NCBI RefSeq assembly: GCF_037975245.1
Contig: NC_092583.1
Location: 8,889,764 to 8,953,763 of the forward strand
Source: Apostichopus japonicus
Taxonomy: Eukaryota; Echinodermata; Holothuroidea; Aspidochirotida; Stichopodidae
Length of the DNA stretch: 64,000 nucleotides
Direction of reading: 5' to 3'
Part shown: positions 46,941 through 58,639 of the stretch, piece by piece
How positions within the stretch are numbered: position 1 is the first letter of the stretch
Layout of the letters: each line of letters opens with the position of its first letter
The notes under the pieces: model-generated
Told to the model about the DNA's origin: nothing
Databases searched by the model: none
The model's input: only the letters and a program-made list of their open reading frames with translations
Position numbers and translations under genes: made by a program

Positions 46941-47249
46941 GTAAGTATTAATACAGGATATATAGGCCTATGGTAAAAATTGGGACTATTTTTAACTTTT
47001 ATTAAAGCAATCCTTTGATTGAAGCTCAACAAATTGGGTATCATTCTATGCAAACAAGCCTGAGGAGAAGACACTCTTACATGTTTTGAGATCTACTTTG
47101 CAAATTTTAAAGAAAAATAAAGACATTTTTTCTTGGGCTTTGCTGATTCTGGTAAGGTTTTCATGAAGGTTTTTCGTACTGTCAATGTAAAAGTAAAATT
47201 GGTATTCCTTATTTTCTTAGTCTTCATTACTTCAAATATAGACAAAATT
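46941..47249. other. Intron or downstream, nothing recognised
   Basis: AT-rich; leads into the tandem array. Confidence 0.4.
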
Positions 47250-47907
47250 GTTACTGGTGAATGCGGAATTTTTATTAAGAACACAAATATTACTTGTTTT
47301 CAAAGAGGGAGATCCAAATTGTGGAAAAGTGAGTGCAAAATTTTATGAAAAATTTAGACCATTGGATTCTTGTTGCACTTTGCAAGATTAGAGCAACACA
47401 CAAAATTTCGAAAATATTTTTTCTTACTTTCTGAGCTTATAAGCTGCTAATTATTACAAATTTGGTATCAGTGAATGCGGAATTTTATTTAGAACACAAC
47501 TAATACTTGTTTATCAAGAGGGAGATCAAAATGGTGGAAAAGTGAGTGCAAACTTTTATAAAGAAATTTAGGCCATTGGATGCTTGTTGCCCTTTGCAAT
47601 AATTTAGCAACACACAAAATTAGGAAAATAGTTTTTCTTATTTTCTGAGCTTACAAGCTGCTTAATATTTACAAATTTGGTATCGGTGAATGCGGAATTT
47701 TATTGAGAACACAACTATTGCTTGTTTGTTAAGAGGGAGATCAAAATGGTGGAAAAGTTATTGCAATTTTCTTTTATAAAGAAATTTAGGCCATTGGATG
47801 CTTCTTACACTTTGTAATATTAGAGCTAAACACACAATTTGGCAACTATTTGTTCTTAGTTTCTGAGCTTACAAGCTGCTAACTTTTACAAATTTGGCAT
47901 TAGTGAA
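47250..47907. repeat. ~210-bp tandem array, left part
   Basis: Units starting GTGAATGCGGAATTTTATT at 47257, 47471, 47696 and (cut) 47903, with 'GGGAGATCAAAATGGTGG' and 'TTTCTGAGCTTACAAGCTGC' inside each. The array resumes at 57141. Confidence 0.85.
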
Positions 47908-48137
47908 CAGGGCTGTAAAAAATGTTTTTTTTCCCGGCAAGGAAGGTATCAATTCCCTCGAACCATATTGCTGTGAAACAGCCATTGTACCACCCAGCGG
48001 AGCAGGGGGTTTGTGAGGGGGGATGTGCCCCCCTCGCAAGGTACAGATTTTTGAAAAATAAGGATGTAATTGGTGCCATTTGGTGCACCTTTTTGGCGAT
48101 TTAAAACAACTTGCGATCATCGAAGACCAGTGCTAAT

Positions 48138-48865
48138 CAGGGGCGGATGCAGGATTTGTGACAGGGGGGGGGGGTCTGACTGGTCCAGCCGCGCCTGAAC
48201 GTATAAGACTATCTAAGCGGAGCGCCACCATCGGTTGGCGAGGAGCGTACCAGAAATTTTTGGCTTTACAAACCCCCCAGATTGCCAGAAACGGCACTTC
48301 CCGAGTACTCTAAGCTGCATGTACCTAGCCTGAAAATATGGATCTTATGTCTCCAATTTCTCAATTGATGAGAAAAAAACAATCTATGAAATATGGTAAT
48401 ACAAATCAGATGAGTGAGATGATACAAAAATCATAATGCCTTTAGCCCCCAGTCCCCCTACCGTTCCGTCACCACTGTTTGATGCAGGGCCGGATCCAGG
48501 ATTCTGGAAGGGTGAGGGGTTTGGCCTCCAGTCATCCTAGGGTCTAAGGGGAGTGGGTTTCCCTCTATCCTTTGTAAAATTCTTGGATATTTAAGTACAA
48601 CAGGGAACCCCCTTCAATTTAGACATGCAAAGCACCTACACACCTACTCACTCGAAATGTATCTGCATCAGTACGAGTTAGCTAGTTTTATTGATGATCT
48701 CTCTTCATGGTAGATTGGAGATAACAAATGCCGTGGATGTTTAATTTAATTTTTTTTTCTCTCTCTCTTTTTCTCTCTCTTTTTTTCTCTTTTTTTTCTC
48801 CCTTTTTTTTTGGCCAAGAGCAGGGGGGTCCAGACCCCCTGGACCCCCCTCTGGATCCGCGCCTG
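48138..48865. mobile_element. DNA transposon, CAGGGGCGGAT ends
   Basis: 728 bp. Left CAGGGGCGGATGCAG, right (complement) CAGGCGCGGATCCAG. CTAAT flanks both sides (48133-48137 and 48866-48870). It contains a second GGCCGGATCCAGGATT start near 48490 and a segment near 48205-48300 shared, inverted, with 55500-55600. A pyrimidine tract (48751-48812) lies near the right end. Confidence 0.6.
48751..48812. repeat. Polypyrimidine tract
   Basis: About 60 bp of T and CT repeats. Confidence 0.9.
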
Positions 48866-49369
48866 CTAATTTGAACTTAAAAAGCTAATAAATATAATTT
48901 TTAAAACAAACTATTTTAGTGTGTCAGTTTCTCGAGTTACTACCTTGACAAAACTCAAAGTAGTCTCATCTCACGTAATCAAACCAGTCTGATAATAATT
49001 TATTATAAATCTATACCCCGGCTGTCACATTGTACCACATCAATTATAATTATGTAATGTAAACAAACATCGTAAAGTTACATGAGATGCAAGTGAGCCA
49101 CTGATCGCTACACATCAGTGGGAGCTGGAGCGAGCACGTGTAGTTTAGCAATCGAGTGCGCGATGGATGCTATGAGTTTTTACGCACAGTGTGCCGCATG
49201 GCTCGGAGCAGAGAGATAGATGGGATATGGTTCACGATAAAAATAAAAACAAATGAAATAAAAATCCTTTAGAAAGGACGCCCAGTAAGCCTTTATTATT
49301 ATTCGCGATAAATTTATACTCAATACACAACGTATTCACTTAACTGTATGGAGAAAAAACTGTGAAAAT
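48866..49369. other. Repeat-derived spacer, no gene
   Basis: No recognisable feature apart from an ATCTCACG word near 48968 also found at 49705; see rejected items. Confidence 0.4.
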
Positions 49370-49704
49370 CAGCCCCCCCCTCCCCCAGTGAAAAATGTGG
49401 AGGGGCGGAAGTATCATTCCGCCCCCCCCCGCTTCGCAAGTCAGAAAACCCCTTTTCATTTCCAAATGAGAAAAAAAATCCCATTTGGAGCACCAAATTG
49501 CATCTAAGGCCTGGTGAAAATACAAAATTAAGTTTACAAAATGGAGTGGGTGTTGAAGTGTGCTATATTGCACCAATTTGCATCTGAGGCTACCTGGAAA
49601 TGCAAAAAAATTCCAAAAAGGGGGACACCCCCTCCCCTTAGACCCCTCCCCGGGCCGGCCATTAGTCTTCAGCCCCCACTCAAAAGTACCTTCCCACGCC
49701 ACTG
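49370..49704 (-). mobile_element. Second copy of the CAGTGGCG hAT-like element
   Basis: Inverted copy of 18211-18553: shared 'GGCGGAAGTATCATTCCGCC', 'TTTGGAGCACCAAATTGCAT' and 'AAAATGGAGTGGGTGTTGAA', ending in CACGCCACTG at 49704. The other end is truncated and no TSD was found. Confidence 0.75.
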
Positions 49705-49989
49705 ATCTCACGTAACTACAAACACACAACTAATTGTATTTTGCGAAGTTAACGTTTTCTACAAGAACTTGGAAACAATATTTAGCATTTAGTTAATCAT
49801 GCCAAGTGGCCTAAAACATAAGTTATTACAAGGTTTACTTACCGGTGTGAAGGTAAATACTTATTCCACGTTCCTCGTTCGACATTCGCAAATGAGTAAC
49901 TGCTACCTATTCAGTTACGTATTCGACAATGGTATCGACGTAACACCTCTGGCATGACGAAAGCTTTCTTACAAGATGTTCAACATTTG

Positions 49990-52900
49990 GTCGTGGTAAG
50001 AGGTTTATCTATGGGTCATATACTCTAATGAATATTTAGAAGGGTACCATAATGCATCTTTTCCGGTCCGAATAGTTCTTGACCAACTAAAATGACCACT
50101 ACTTCAGCAGTTTCTAAATTAATGTAACGGGACCTGAAAAAAATCACTCTAGGCCCTAATCAAGACTAGCACGCCTTGGACCACCTAACCAATGGGTCAT
50201 AGGAATTCTTAACAAATTGTAGAAGGATACCATAATGCGTCTTGCCCGGTCCAAAGCGTGCTTGACCAATTAAAATGACCACTAAATCAACAATTTTTTA
50301 AAATAAATGTAACAGGAACTGAAATAAAAACATTTGGGCCCTAATCAAAACCAGCACGCCTTGGACCACTCAACCAATGGGTCGTATGAACTCTAAAGTC
50401 ATTGTAGAAGGGTACCATAATGCGTCTTGCCCGGTCCAAAGAGTGCTTGACCAATTTAAATGACCACTAAATCATTACTTTTTTTCATGAGTGTAACGGG
50501 ACCACGAGAAAGCTTTGGGCCCTAATCCATGCAGCACGCCTTGGATCACCAAACCGATGGTTAACATGAATTTCAAGGACATTGTAGAAGGGTACCATAA
50601 TGCGTCGTGCCCGGTCCAAAGAGTGCTTGACCAATTAAACTGACCACGAAATCATCACTACGTTAATGTATGTAAATGGACCTGCAAAAATCTTTAGGCC
50701 CCAGTCAAGACCAGAACGCCTTGGACCAGCTAACCAATAGGCCATAGGAAGTCCAAGGACATTGTAGAAGGGTACCATATTGTGCCTTTCCCGGTCCAAA
50801 GAGTGCTTGACCAATTAAAATGACCACTAAATTATTACTTCTTCTATGACTGAAACGGGACCACGAGAAAGCTTTGGGCCCTAATCCATGCAGCACGCCT
50901 TGGACCACCCAACCAATGGGTCATGTGAACGCTAATGACATTGTAGAGGGGTCCCATAATGCGCCTTGCCCGGTCCAAAGAGTGCTTGACCAATTAAACA
51001 GACCACTAAATCATCACTGCGTTAATGTATGTAAATGGTCTTGCAAAAACATTTAGGCCCCAGTCAAAACCAGCACGACTTAGACCACCCAATCATTGGG
51101 TCATAGGAAGTCCAAGGACATTGTAGAAGGGTACCATAATGCGTCTTGCCCGGTCCAAAGAGTGCTTGACCAATTAAACTGACCACGAAATCATCACTAC
51201 GTTAATGTATGTAAATGGACCTGCAAAAATCTTTAGGCCCCAGTCAAGACCAGAACGCCTTGGACCAGCTAACCAATAGGCCATAGGAAGTCCAAGGACA
51301 TTGTAGAAGGGTACCATATTGTGTCTTTCCCGGTCCAAAGAGTGCTTGACCAATTAAAATGACCACTAAATTATTACTTCTTCTATGACTGAAACGGGAC
51401 CACGAGAAAGCTTTGGGCCCTAATCCATGCAGCACGCCTTGGACCATCCAACCAATGGGTCATATGAGCGCTAGTGACAATGTAGAAGGGATCCATAATG
51501 CGCCTTGCCCTGTCCAAAGGATGCTTGACCAATTAAACTGACCACTTAATCATCACTACCTTAATGTATGTAAATGGACCTGCAAAAATCTTTAGGCCCC
51601 AGTCAAGACCAGCACGCCTTGGACCACCTAACCAATGGTTCATAGGAAATCCAAGGACATTGTAGAAGGGTACCATAATGCGTCTTGCCCGGGCCAAAGA
51701 GTGCTTGACCAAATTAAATGACCACTAAATAATTACTTCTTCAATGACTGAAATGGGACCACGAAAAAGCTTTGGGACCTCATCCATGCAGCACGCCTTG
51801 GACCACCCAACCAATGGGTCCTATGAACGCTCATGACAATGTAGAAAGGTTCCATAATGCGTCGTGCCCGGGCCAAAGAGTGCTTGACCAATTAAAATGA
51901 CCATTAAATCATTACTTTTTTAATGAGTGAAACGGGACCACGAAAAAGCTTTTGGGCCTGATCCATGCAGCACGCCTTGGATCACCAAACCAATGGTTAA
52001 CTTGAACTCTAAGGACATTGTAGAAGAGTACCATAATGCGTCGTGTACGGTCCAAAGAGTGCTTGACCAATTAAAATGACCATTAAATCATTACTTCTTG
52101 AATGAGTGAAACGGGACCACGAAAAAGCTTTGGGCCCTAATCCATGCAGCACGCCTTGCACCACCTAACCAATGGGTAACATTAACTCTAAGGACATTAT
52201 GGAAGAGTACCATAATGCGTCTTGCCCGGTCCAAAGAGTGCTTAAACAATTAAAATTACCACTAAATCATTACTTCTTCAATTAGTGTAACGGGACCACG
52301 AAAAAGCTTTGGACCCTAATCCATGCAGCATGCCTTGGACCACCTAACTAATCGGTAACATTAACTATTAGGACATTGTAGATGAGAACCATAATGCGTC
52401 TTGCCCGGTCCAAAGAGTGCTTGACCAATTTAAATCACCTTTAAATCATTACTTCTTTAATCAGTGAAACGGGACCACGAAAAAGCTTTGGGCCCTAATC
52501 CATGCAGCACGCCTTGGATCACCAAACCGATAATTAACATGAACTCTAAGGACATTAAAGAAGAGTACCATAATGCGTCTTGCCCGGTCCAAAGAGTGCG
52601 TGACCAATTTAAATGACCACTAAATCATTACTTCTTCAATGAGTGTAACGGGACCACGAAAAAGCATTTGGCCCTAATCCATGCAGCACGCCTTGGATCA
52701 CCAAACCGATGGTTAACATGAACTCTAAGGACATTGTAGAAGAGTACCATAATGCGTCTTGCCCGGTCCAAAGAGTGCGTGACCAATTTAAATGACCACT
52801 AAATCCTTACTTCTTCAATGAGTGTAACGGGACCACGAAAAAGCATTTGGCCCTAATCCATGCAGCACGCCTTGGATCACCAAACCGATGGTTAACATGA

Positions 52901-53270
52901 ACTCTAAGGACATTGTAGAAGGATACCATGATGCGTCTTGCCCGGTCCAAAGAGTGCTTGACCAATTAAAATGTCCACTATATCAACAATTTTTAAAATA
53001 AATGTAACAGGAACTGAAATAAAACATTTGGGCCCTAATCAAAACCAGCACGCCTTGGACCACCCAACCAATAGGTCATAAGAAGTCAAAGGACATTGTA
53101 GAAGGGTACCATAATGCGTCTTGCCCGGTCCAAAGAGTGCTTGACCAACTTAAATGACCACTTAATAATTACTTCTTCAATTAGTGTAACGGGACCACGA
53201 AAATAATCACTTTAGGCACTTATCAAGGCTAGCACGCCTTGGACCACCCAACCATTGGGTCATATGAATT
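49990..53270. repeat. ~180-bp satellite, 18 units, inside the MULE
   Basis: Each unit carries 'GGTACCATAATGCGTCTTGC', 'CCGGTCCAAAGAGTGCTTGA' and 'GCAGCACGCCTTGGA'. The AGTGCTTGACC box recurs at about 50094, 50265, 50444, 50622, 50801, 50980, 51159, 51339 and onwards to 53140, a step of 178-180 bp. Blocks 50581-51119 and 51120-51658 are near-identical three-unit repeats; units around 52560 and 52740 are also near-identical neighbours. Confidence 0.95.
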
Positions 53271-53784
53271 CTTATTCATGGCCGCATGTCGGGACTTAGC
53301 TAAGGTCTGATGATTGGGGGGGGGGGTGTAGTGGCTGAAATTCCAACTGGATGGGTTTTGGAGCCGGAAAATTCCGACTGCTGCCTTGTACCCCCCCCCC
53401 CCTCCCCCAGCACTACTCGTCAACGATACGGTCATTGTCAGTCAGACACCCTATCTTTCGCGACTGCTTTTTTGTTCCGAACTTTTTTTCGGTACTGTTG
53501 TACCCCTTGCCCTCACTTCACAAACTTATAATCACTCTGGTTAAGCGAGTAAGCAACTGAGTATAAGTTATCTGCTTGATAGGCTACATAGACTACTAAC
53601 TACAAAAGCTAACAAAGAGGAAAACAACAAACTTTCAACAAGTTATATTCGACGACATAGTGAAATTACCCCAAAATGCAGTGCTTTATCCTAGCACGCT
53701 TAATATTATTTTCTTGGGGGGGGGGGGGAGGGGGTGAGACTATTTATCACTCACATGAAAAAGGATTTGGAATTTGGAGCATTT

Positions 53785-54095
53785 GGAATGAAATGAACAA
53801 TTAAAAATTTTGGAGAAAAACGGTTGAGTTGACGAGATAAGTTGTCTATTATACATATTGCCCAAAAAATATTTCAATTGCTCAGTTGGAATGAAGTGAA
53901 CAATTGAACATTTTGCCAAAAAATGTCCATTTGACGAGATAAGGTAAGTTGTCAATTAAACATTTTGCAGAAAATTTTTTAGTTGCTCAGATGGAATGAA
54001 GTGAACATTTGAACATTTTGCAGCAAAACGTCCAATACACGAGATATGATAAGTTGTCAAATAAACATTTTTCAGAAAGTTGTTCAATTGCTCAG
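53785..54095. repeat. ~104-bp tandem repeat, three units
   Basis: Units begin GGAATGAAGTGAACA at about 53785, 53888 and 53993, with 'ACATTTTGCAGAAAA' and 'CGAGATAAG' inside. Confidence 0.8.
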
Positions 54096-54455
54096 TTAAA
54101 GCAACTGAGCAATCTAACATTTTTCTGTTTTTTGATAAGATTTTATCTTGTACTCTAAACAATTTACTAAAAAATTTCACCTTATAGGGCAAAGTGTTTC
54201 TTATGTTGATGGCATTTTTAAGCTTCCGTAGATTAGCATTGAGCGTTTTAATTGTATACCATGTACGGTATTTCTATTAGGCATTTTTTTTACAGTATTC
54301 AAAATCATACGAAGTTTTGTATGGTGGAGTATAAGGATCACGAGATACAATTTCTCAATTTGACAAGGAAAACGTGGTAAATATGACTGATTAAAGGTCA
54401 ATTTTGACCGAAAGTTTTAGGTCACTCACAAATTTCAAGAATATATGAATATTAG

Positions 54456-54514
54456 AGTGCGACAGTCGGAAAAATTAGAGTGCGACAGTAGGGAATTCCG
54501 ACTGTCGCACTCAA
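54456..54514. repeat. Hairpin with repeated arm
   Basis: GAGTGCGACAGTCGGA near 54456, a second GAGTGCGACAGT near 54478, and the inverted TCCGACTGTCGCACTC near 54498. Confidence 0.8.
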
Positions 54515-54807
54515 ATTTTCCAACTATCGTCAGTTTTACCAAGATTGGGGGGGGGGGAACACCCCCTACACCCCCTCTAGCGACGTCCCTGGCCGCATGT
54601 CTATATATGGCCAAATTCTGTAGGAAAGCTTTTACAATTTTAGAACGTTACCTCTAAATAACTTCCGAATTCATTGATATGTCAGCATATATAACACTTT
54701 AACTTGCGCAAATCATTTACGAAATTTCAGGCCTAATCAAAGAGGAAAATTGCAATGTGGGAGTTATTTGGACACAGTGGCATAAAGCGACAGCATCTTA
54801 CCAGGGC

Positions 54808-55653
54808 CATGGGCGGCGATCCTGGGGGGGGGGGGAAGGGGGATATATCCCCCCATGAAAATGGGTGGAGGGGATGTAACACACCATATCCCCCCACCAA
54901 ATGCCAGGGAATAAGAATATTTTCATGCCTTTATATGCATCATCGTGAATGTACGGCTCTTTTTTAGCTTCATTTCTCGCCTACCATAAACGCAGTGCGA
55001 TATTTTCAAATAAACCGTCTTTATAAAGCAAGAATAGTTGACTGTAGGCTTCATTGGCCCTATAACAACAAAATGTATTATTGCGCCCACCGTATTGATA
55101 TCGTACATATATGCACCCTCATAGTATTCATATAGGCCCTATAGTAGGCCTACACACGTACATGTATGTTCCCTCGAACAGCTGAGAATCTCATGTTACC
55201 AGGGTAATGCTTAATACACGTTTTACCTGGATGCCCTAGCAATCGGTACCTAGGAATGTAACTATGTGTAATTGTGTATTGCATGTGTATAGGCCTATAA
55301 TAGCCTGCATGAGGCCATTTTCTTCATGGAATAATAGAAAAGAGCTCTCTAACATTCTAACGTAGTGCCTGAAACAAGATTGACAGGGGCAATTTTCCCA
55401 AAATAACACCCGATATTAAAAAAAAAGAAGTATTTTGGATCCTGATTATAAGATATTTCGGACATGATATCCCTATAATTGGGTATATGCCGCTTGGAAA
55501 CCTCGGGAAGTGCCGTTTCCGGCCATCTAGAGGGTTTGTAAATCCCAAAATTTTCTTGTACGCTTCGCGCCAACCCATGGTGGCGCTACGCTTAGATAGT
55601 CAACAAGGTCATATCCCCCCCCCCCCACTCTGAAGTACGGATCGCCGCCCATG
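54808..55653. mobile_element. hAT-like element nested in the MULE (0.85 kb)
   Basis: Perfect 15-bp TIRs CATGGGCGGCGATCC / GGATCGCCGCCCATG and perfect 8-bp TSD ACCAGGGC at 54800-54807 and 55654-55661. 846 bp with G and C homopolymers just inside the ends. The part near 55490-55600 is an inverted relative of 48205-48300. No transposase. Confidence 0.85.
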
Positions 55654-55677
55654 ACCAGGGCTAAAGCAAGGCTGTAA

Positions 55678-55770
55678 TAGGCTTGTAGCAGGTTGGTAGC
55701 AGGCTTGTTGCGGGCTTGTGGTTATTGTGGCAGGCTTGTGGCAGGTTTGTGGCAGGCTTGTAGCAGGCAT
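55678..55770. repeat. Short tandem repeat GGCAGGCTTGT
   Basis: About eight diverged 10-12-bp units of (G)GCAGGCTTGTG. Confidence 0.8.
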
Positions 55771-56774
55771 GCACTGTCATCAAAGCTCAACTGAAGCTTA
55801 TAACCGGACAAACAATCAAAGTAATGAACAATCCCCTAGGCCTACCATGCATTAATGGCACATGCAGTAACGTTCAAACAAGGAACGAAGAAAATTGTGA
55901 CTATTTCCCATTTTCCAGAAAACTTCTAGGAAACATCCTGAATGAATCGCATGACACTCATTAAAGAAGTAATAATTTAGTGGTCATTTAAATTGGTCAA
56001 GTACTCTTTGGACCGCGCAAGACGCATTATGGTACTCTTCTACAATGTCCTTAGAGTTCATGTTAATCATCGGTTTGGTGATCCAAGGCGTGCTGCGTGG
56101 ATTAGGGCCCAAAGCTTTTTCATGGTCCCGTTACACTCATTAAAGCAGTAATGATTTAGTGGTCATTTAAATTGGTCAAGCACTCTTTGGACCGGGCAAG
56201 ACGCATTATGGTACCCTTCTACAATGTCTTTAGAGTTCCGATGATTCATTAGTTGGGTGGTCCAAGGCGTTCTAGTCGTGATTAGGGCCTAAAGTGATTT
56301 TTTTCAGGTCCCGTTACATTAATTTAAGAACTGATGAAGTAGTGGTCAGTTTAGTTGGTGAAGAACTATTTGGACCGGACAAGATGCATTATGGTACCAT
56401 TGTTAATAGTCATTAGAGTATATGACCCATAGATAAACCTCTTACCACGACCAAATGTTGAACATTTTGTAAGAAAGCTTTTGTCATGCCAGAGGTGTTA
56501 CGTCGATACCATCGTAGAATACGTAACTGAATAGGTAGCAGTTTCTCATTCGCGAATGTCGAACGAGGAACGGGGAATAAGTATTTACCTTCACACCGGT
56601 GGTTTACTTTCATAATAAAGATGGCCATAGCTATGGGGGCCTTGATATCGTGATATGCATGTATGGTATTGGCTGTGCCTCGTGTACTACATAAAACGTT
56701 CCTTGGAAACGTGCCAAAAAAAAGTTTAACCAACAGGTGTTAGACAGGGGAAGCGCTCACAGTTGTTTGGCAAG

Positions 56775-56798
56775 GTACCTGGGAAAATTCCCAGGTAC
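56775..56798. repeat. 11-bp hairpin
   Basis: GTACCTGGGAA, loop AA, TTCCCAGGTAC; between the MULE and the resumed ~210-bp array. Confidence 0.8.
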
Positions 56799-57140
56799 TG
56801 CACGAACACCGGCGGGAAATCTGCAGTGTGTTCGCGGGAAATTGAACAAGGTTTTCCAACATTGGCTTGAGAGATTCAGCGGGCTTGCGGCGGCGATGCC
56901 TTTGAGTGTATTAAATAATTATGATGCTATTTTGGGATGTTTCAAGTGAGAAATAAAGACACCCAGACACTAATAAATGTTTCTGGTTTTTTATTATCAT
57001 CTTTTTTTCAATTTTATTTTCTCTTTGGCTCTTTCTCTAACCTTGTTTTTTTTTTTTGCTGCGTGTGAGATTTCACTCGAGTTATCAAGATTTCCCGGCA
57101 AGGGGCTTCCCGTTTACCGACCTTTTACAGGCCTGTTAAA

Positions 57141-57560
57141 TAGTGAATGCGAAATTTTATTAAGAACACAAATATACTTGCTTATTAAAAGAGAGATCAA
57201 AATGGTGGAAAAGTGAGTGCAAAATTGTTTTAAAACTTCAGGCCATTGGATGCTTATTGCACTTTGCAATAATAGACAACAACCAAAATTTGGCAAATAA
57301 TTTTTCTTATTTTCTGAGCTTTACAAGCTGCTAACTTTTACAAATTTGGTATAAGTGAATGCGGAATTTCTCTTTAAAACACAACTAAAACTTGTTTGTT
57401 CAGAGAGAGATCAAAATGGTGGAAAAGTAAATGCAAAATAGTTTTTAAAAATTTAGGCCACTGGATGCTTCTTGCACTTTGCAATATTGGAGCAACACCC
57501 AAAATTTGGAAAGGATTTTTTCTTATTTTCTGAGCTTACAAGCTGTCAAAATTTGGTATT
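57141..57560. repeat. ~210-bp tandem array, right part
   Basis: Units start at 57143, 57355 and 57562 with the same GTGAATGC...GGGAGATCAAAATGGTGG structure as 47250-47907, same orientation. Confidence 0.85.
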
Positions 57561-58545
57561 AGTGAATGCAAAATAGTCTCAATAGTGCGATAAGTGCATT
57601 TTGTTTGGCAATAATGTCTATATAATGAAAATCTAGGCCAACAATTCTATGAAAAGTGATTCGAGATGAATGTTGCATGGCATACAGCTCAGACAAAAAA
57701 GTGTTTGTTCCTTTATCAATAATTTTGGCTGTCAAATATACAAATGTGACATAAATAAATGTAAAATATTGTTAAGAACACCAGAGGTGCAATTTTCCAT
57801 GATATGAGAAAAATTTCAAGAAAAAGGAAGGGCAATATTTTTATCTTAATTGAGGCCATGGTGATTAGCTTGGCACCAGTGCACATGTATAGCAAATACT
57901 GTAGTGATGAGACCTTGATTTGATGACAGTATTAAAGTCTTAATGAAATGGTTTTACACAAGCTTGCTTCTATTTTTGGATGTAGGGTGGTTTATTTAGG
58001 TGCAAATTAGTCAAACTTGGCAAAAAAGAAGGGAAAATTTGATTATTTTCACATTGTCAACAGAGTAAAGACTGCAATATTCACAAAGCCATTGAAATAA
58101 TTTTTCATTACTTCTGAGGAGAAAAAGTTGAAGCTAAGTACAGGCTTTACTTTAATAGAGATTCCATCGATTCAGTTGGCAGTCTTATGTCAGTTCTATT
58201 TTAAGTAGTTCATTTCAGTGGTAAAATGTCACATTATTCCTGTCAATTTTGTGACAGTAAAGATTATAGATATCCTTTTGTGTAAGTATTGATACACAAT
58301 ATCCTGCTCAATCGTCTAAATATGAATTACATTAATTAACTACATAGTGAAGACCGCCATTTATTAGCTGTCACCAAGCAGACAGTGTAATGTATGCAAT
58401 TGCTATGCACATGGATTAAACATAATCATCGCTACCCATGGCATGAGAAAGCATTTATACCACATGTCAACCAGTGTAAGAACAATGGTCTGCCTGTTAA
58501 AGGCCTTTTTGGTTTTGATGATAATCGTAACATTTGAATTTATGA
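57561..58545. other. Intergenic, nothing recognised
   Basis: AT-rich; a last diverged satellite unit fades out after about 57600. Confidence 0.5.
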
Positions 58546-58612
58546 TGGCGTATGTGTGCGTGTGCGTGCGTGTGTGTGCGTGCGTGCGTGCGTGTGTGTG
58601 TGTGTGTGTGAC
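58546..58612. repeat. (TG)n/(TGCG)n microsatellite
   Basis: GTGTGCGTGCG followed by (TG)n. It encodes the Val/Cys and His/Thr repeats of the overlapping frames. Confidence 0.95.
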
Positions 58613-58639
58613 TGAGTGCGTTTGTGACGCCCAGCTAGT

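Larger units (their letters stand above)
53289..54591. mobile_element. hAT-like element nested in the MULE (1.3 kb)
   Basis: Flanked by GCCGCATG at 53281-53288 and 54592-54599 (the identity extends to 11 bp). The left end reads GGGACTTAGCTA from 53291 and the right end TAGCGACGTCCC to 54589, an imperfect TIR of about 12 bp. Inside are a ~104-bp tandem repeat (53785-54095) and a hairpin at 54456-54514. No transposase. Confidence 0.7.
49841..56600. mobile_element. Mutator-like (MULE) non-autonomous element, 9-bp TSD, long TIRs
   Basis: Ends ACCGGTGTGAAGG... and ...CCTTCACACCGGT. Flanked by perfect 9-bp direct repeats GGTTTACTT at 49832-49840 and 56601-56609. The terminal inverted repeats extend at least 330 bp (49841-50170 against 56270-56600) with few mismatches. 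Nine-bp duplications plus long TIRs are diagnostic of Mutator-type transposition. The interior is mostly a satellite (50.0-53.27 kb), two inverted satellite units (55.96-56.4 kb) and two nested hAT-like elements. No transposase is visible, so it would depend on an autonomous MULE. Confidence 0.85.
47908..57135. mobile_element. Nested transposon block splitting the ~210-bp array
   Basis: The array is interrupted after TTAGTGAA at 47907 and resumes with ATAGTGAA at 57140-57147, a 7-of-8 target-like duplication. The ends are CAGGGCTGTAAAA on the left and the complement of CAGGCCTGTAAAA on the right. This suggests a hAT-like outer element into which the elements at 48138, 49841, 53289 and 54808 later inserted. 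Four extra bases (TTAA) at the right junction are unexplained. Confidence 0.5.

Noticed and set aside
48968..49712. 8-bp TSD ATCTCACG for the second CAGTGGCG element
   Set aside because: The left word is about 400 bp from the recognisable element start, and the sequence after it does not match the family's end.
50705..51447. Two identical 67-codon minus-strand frames
   Set aside because: Higher-order copies of the satellite; no coding evidence.
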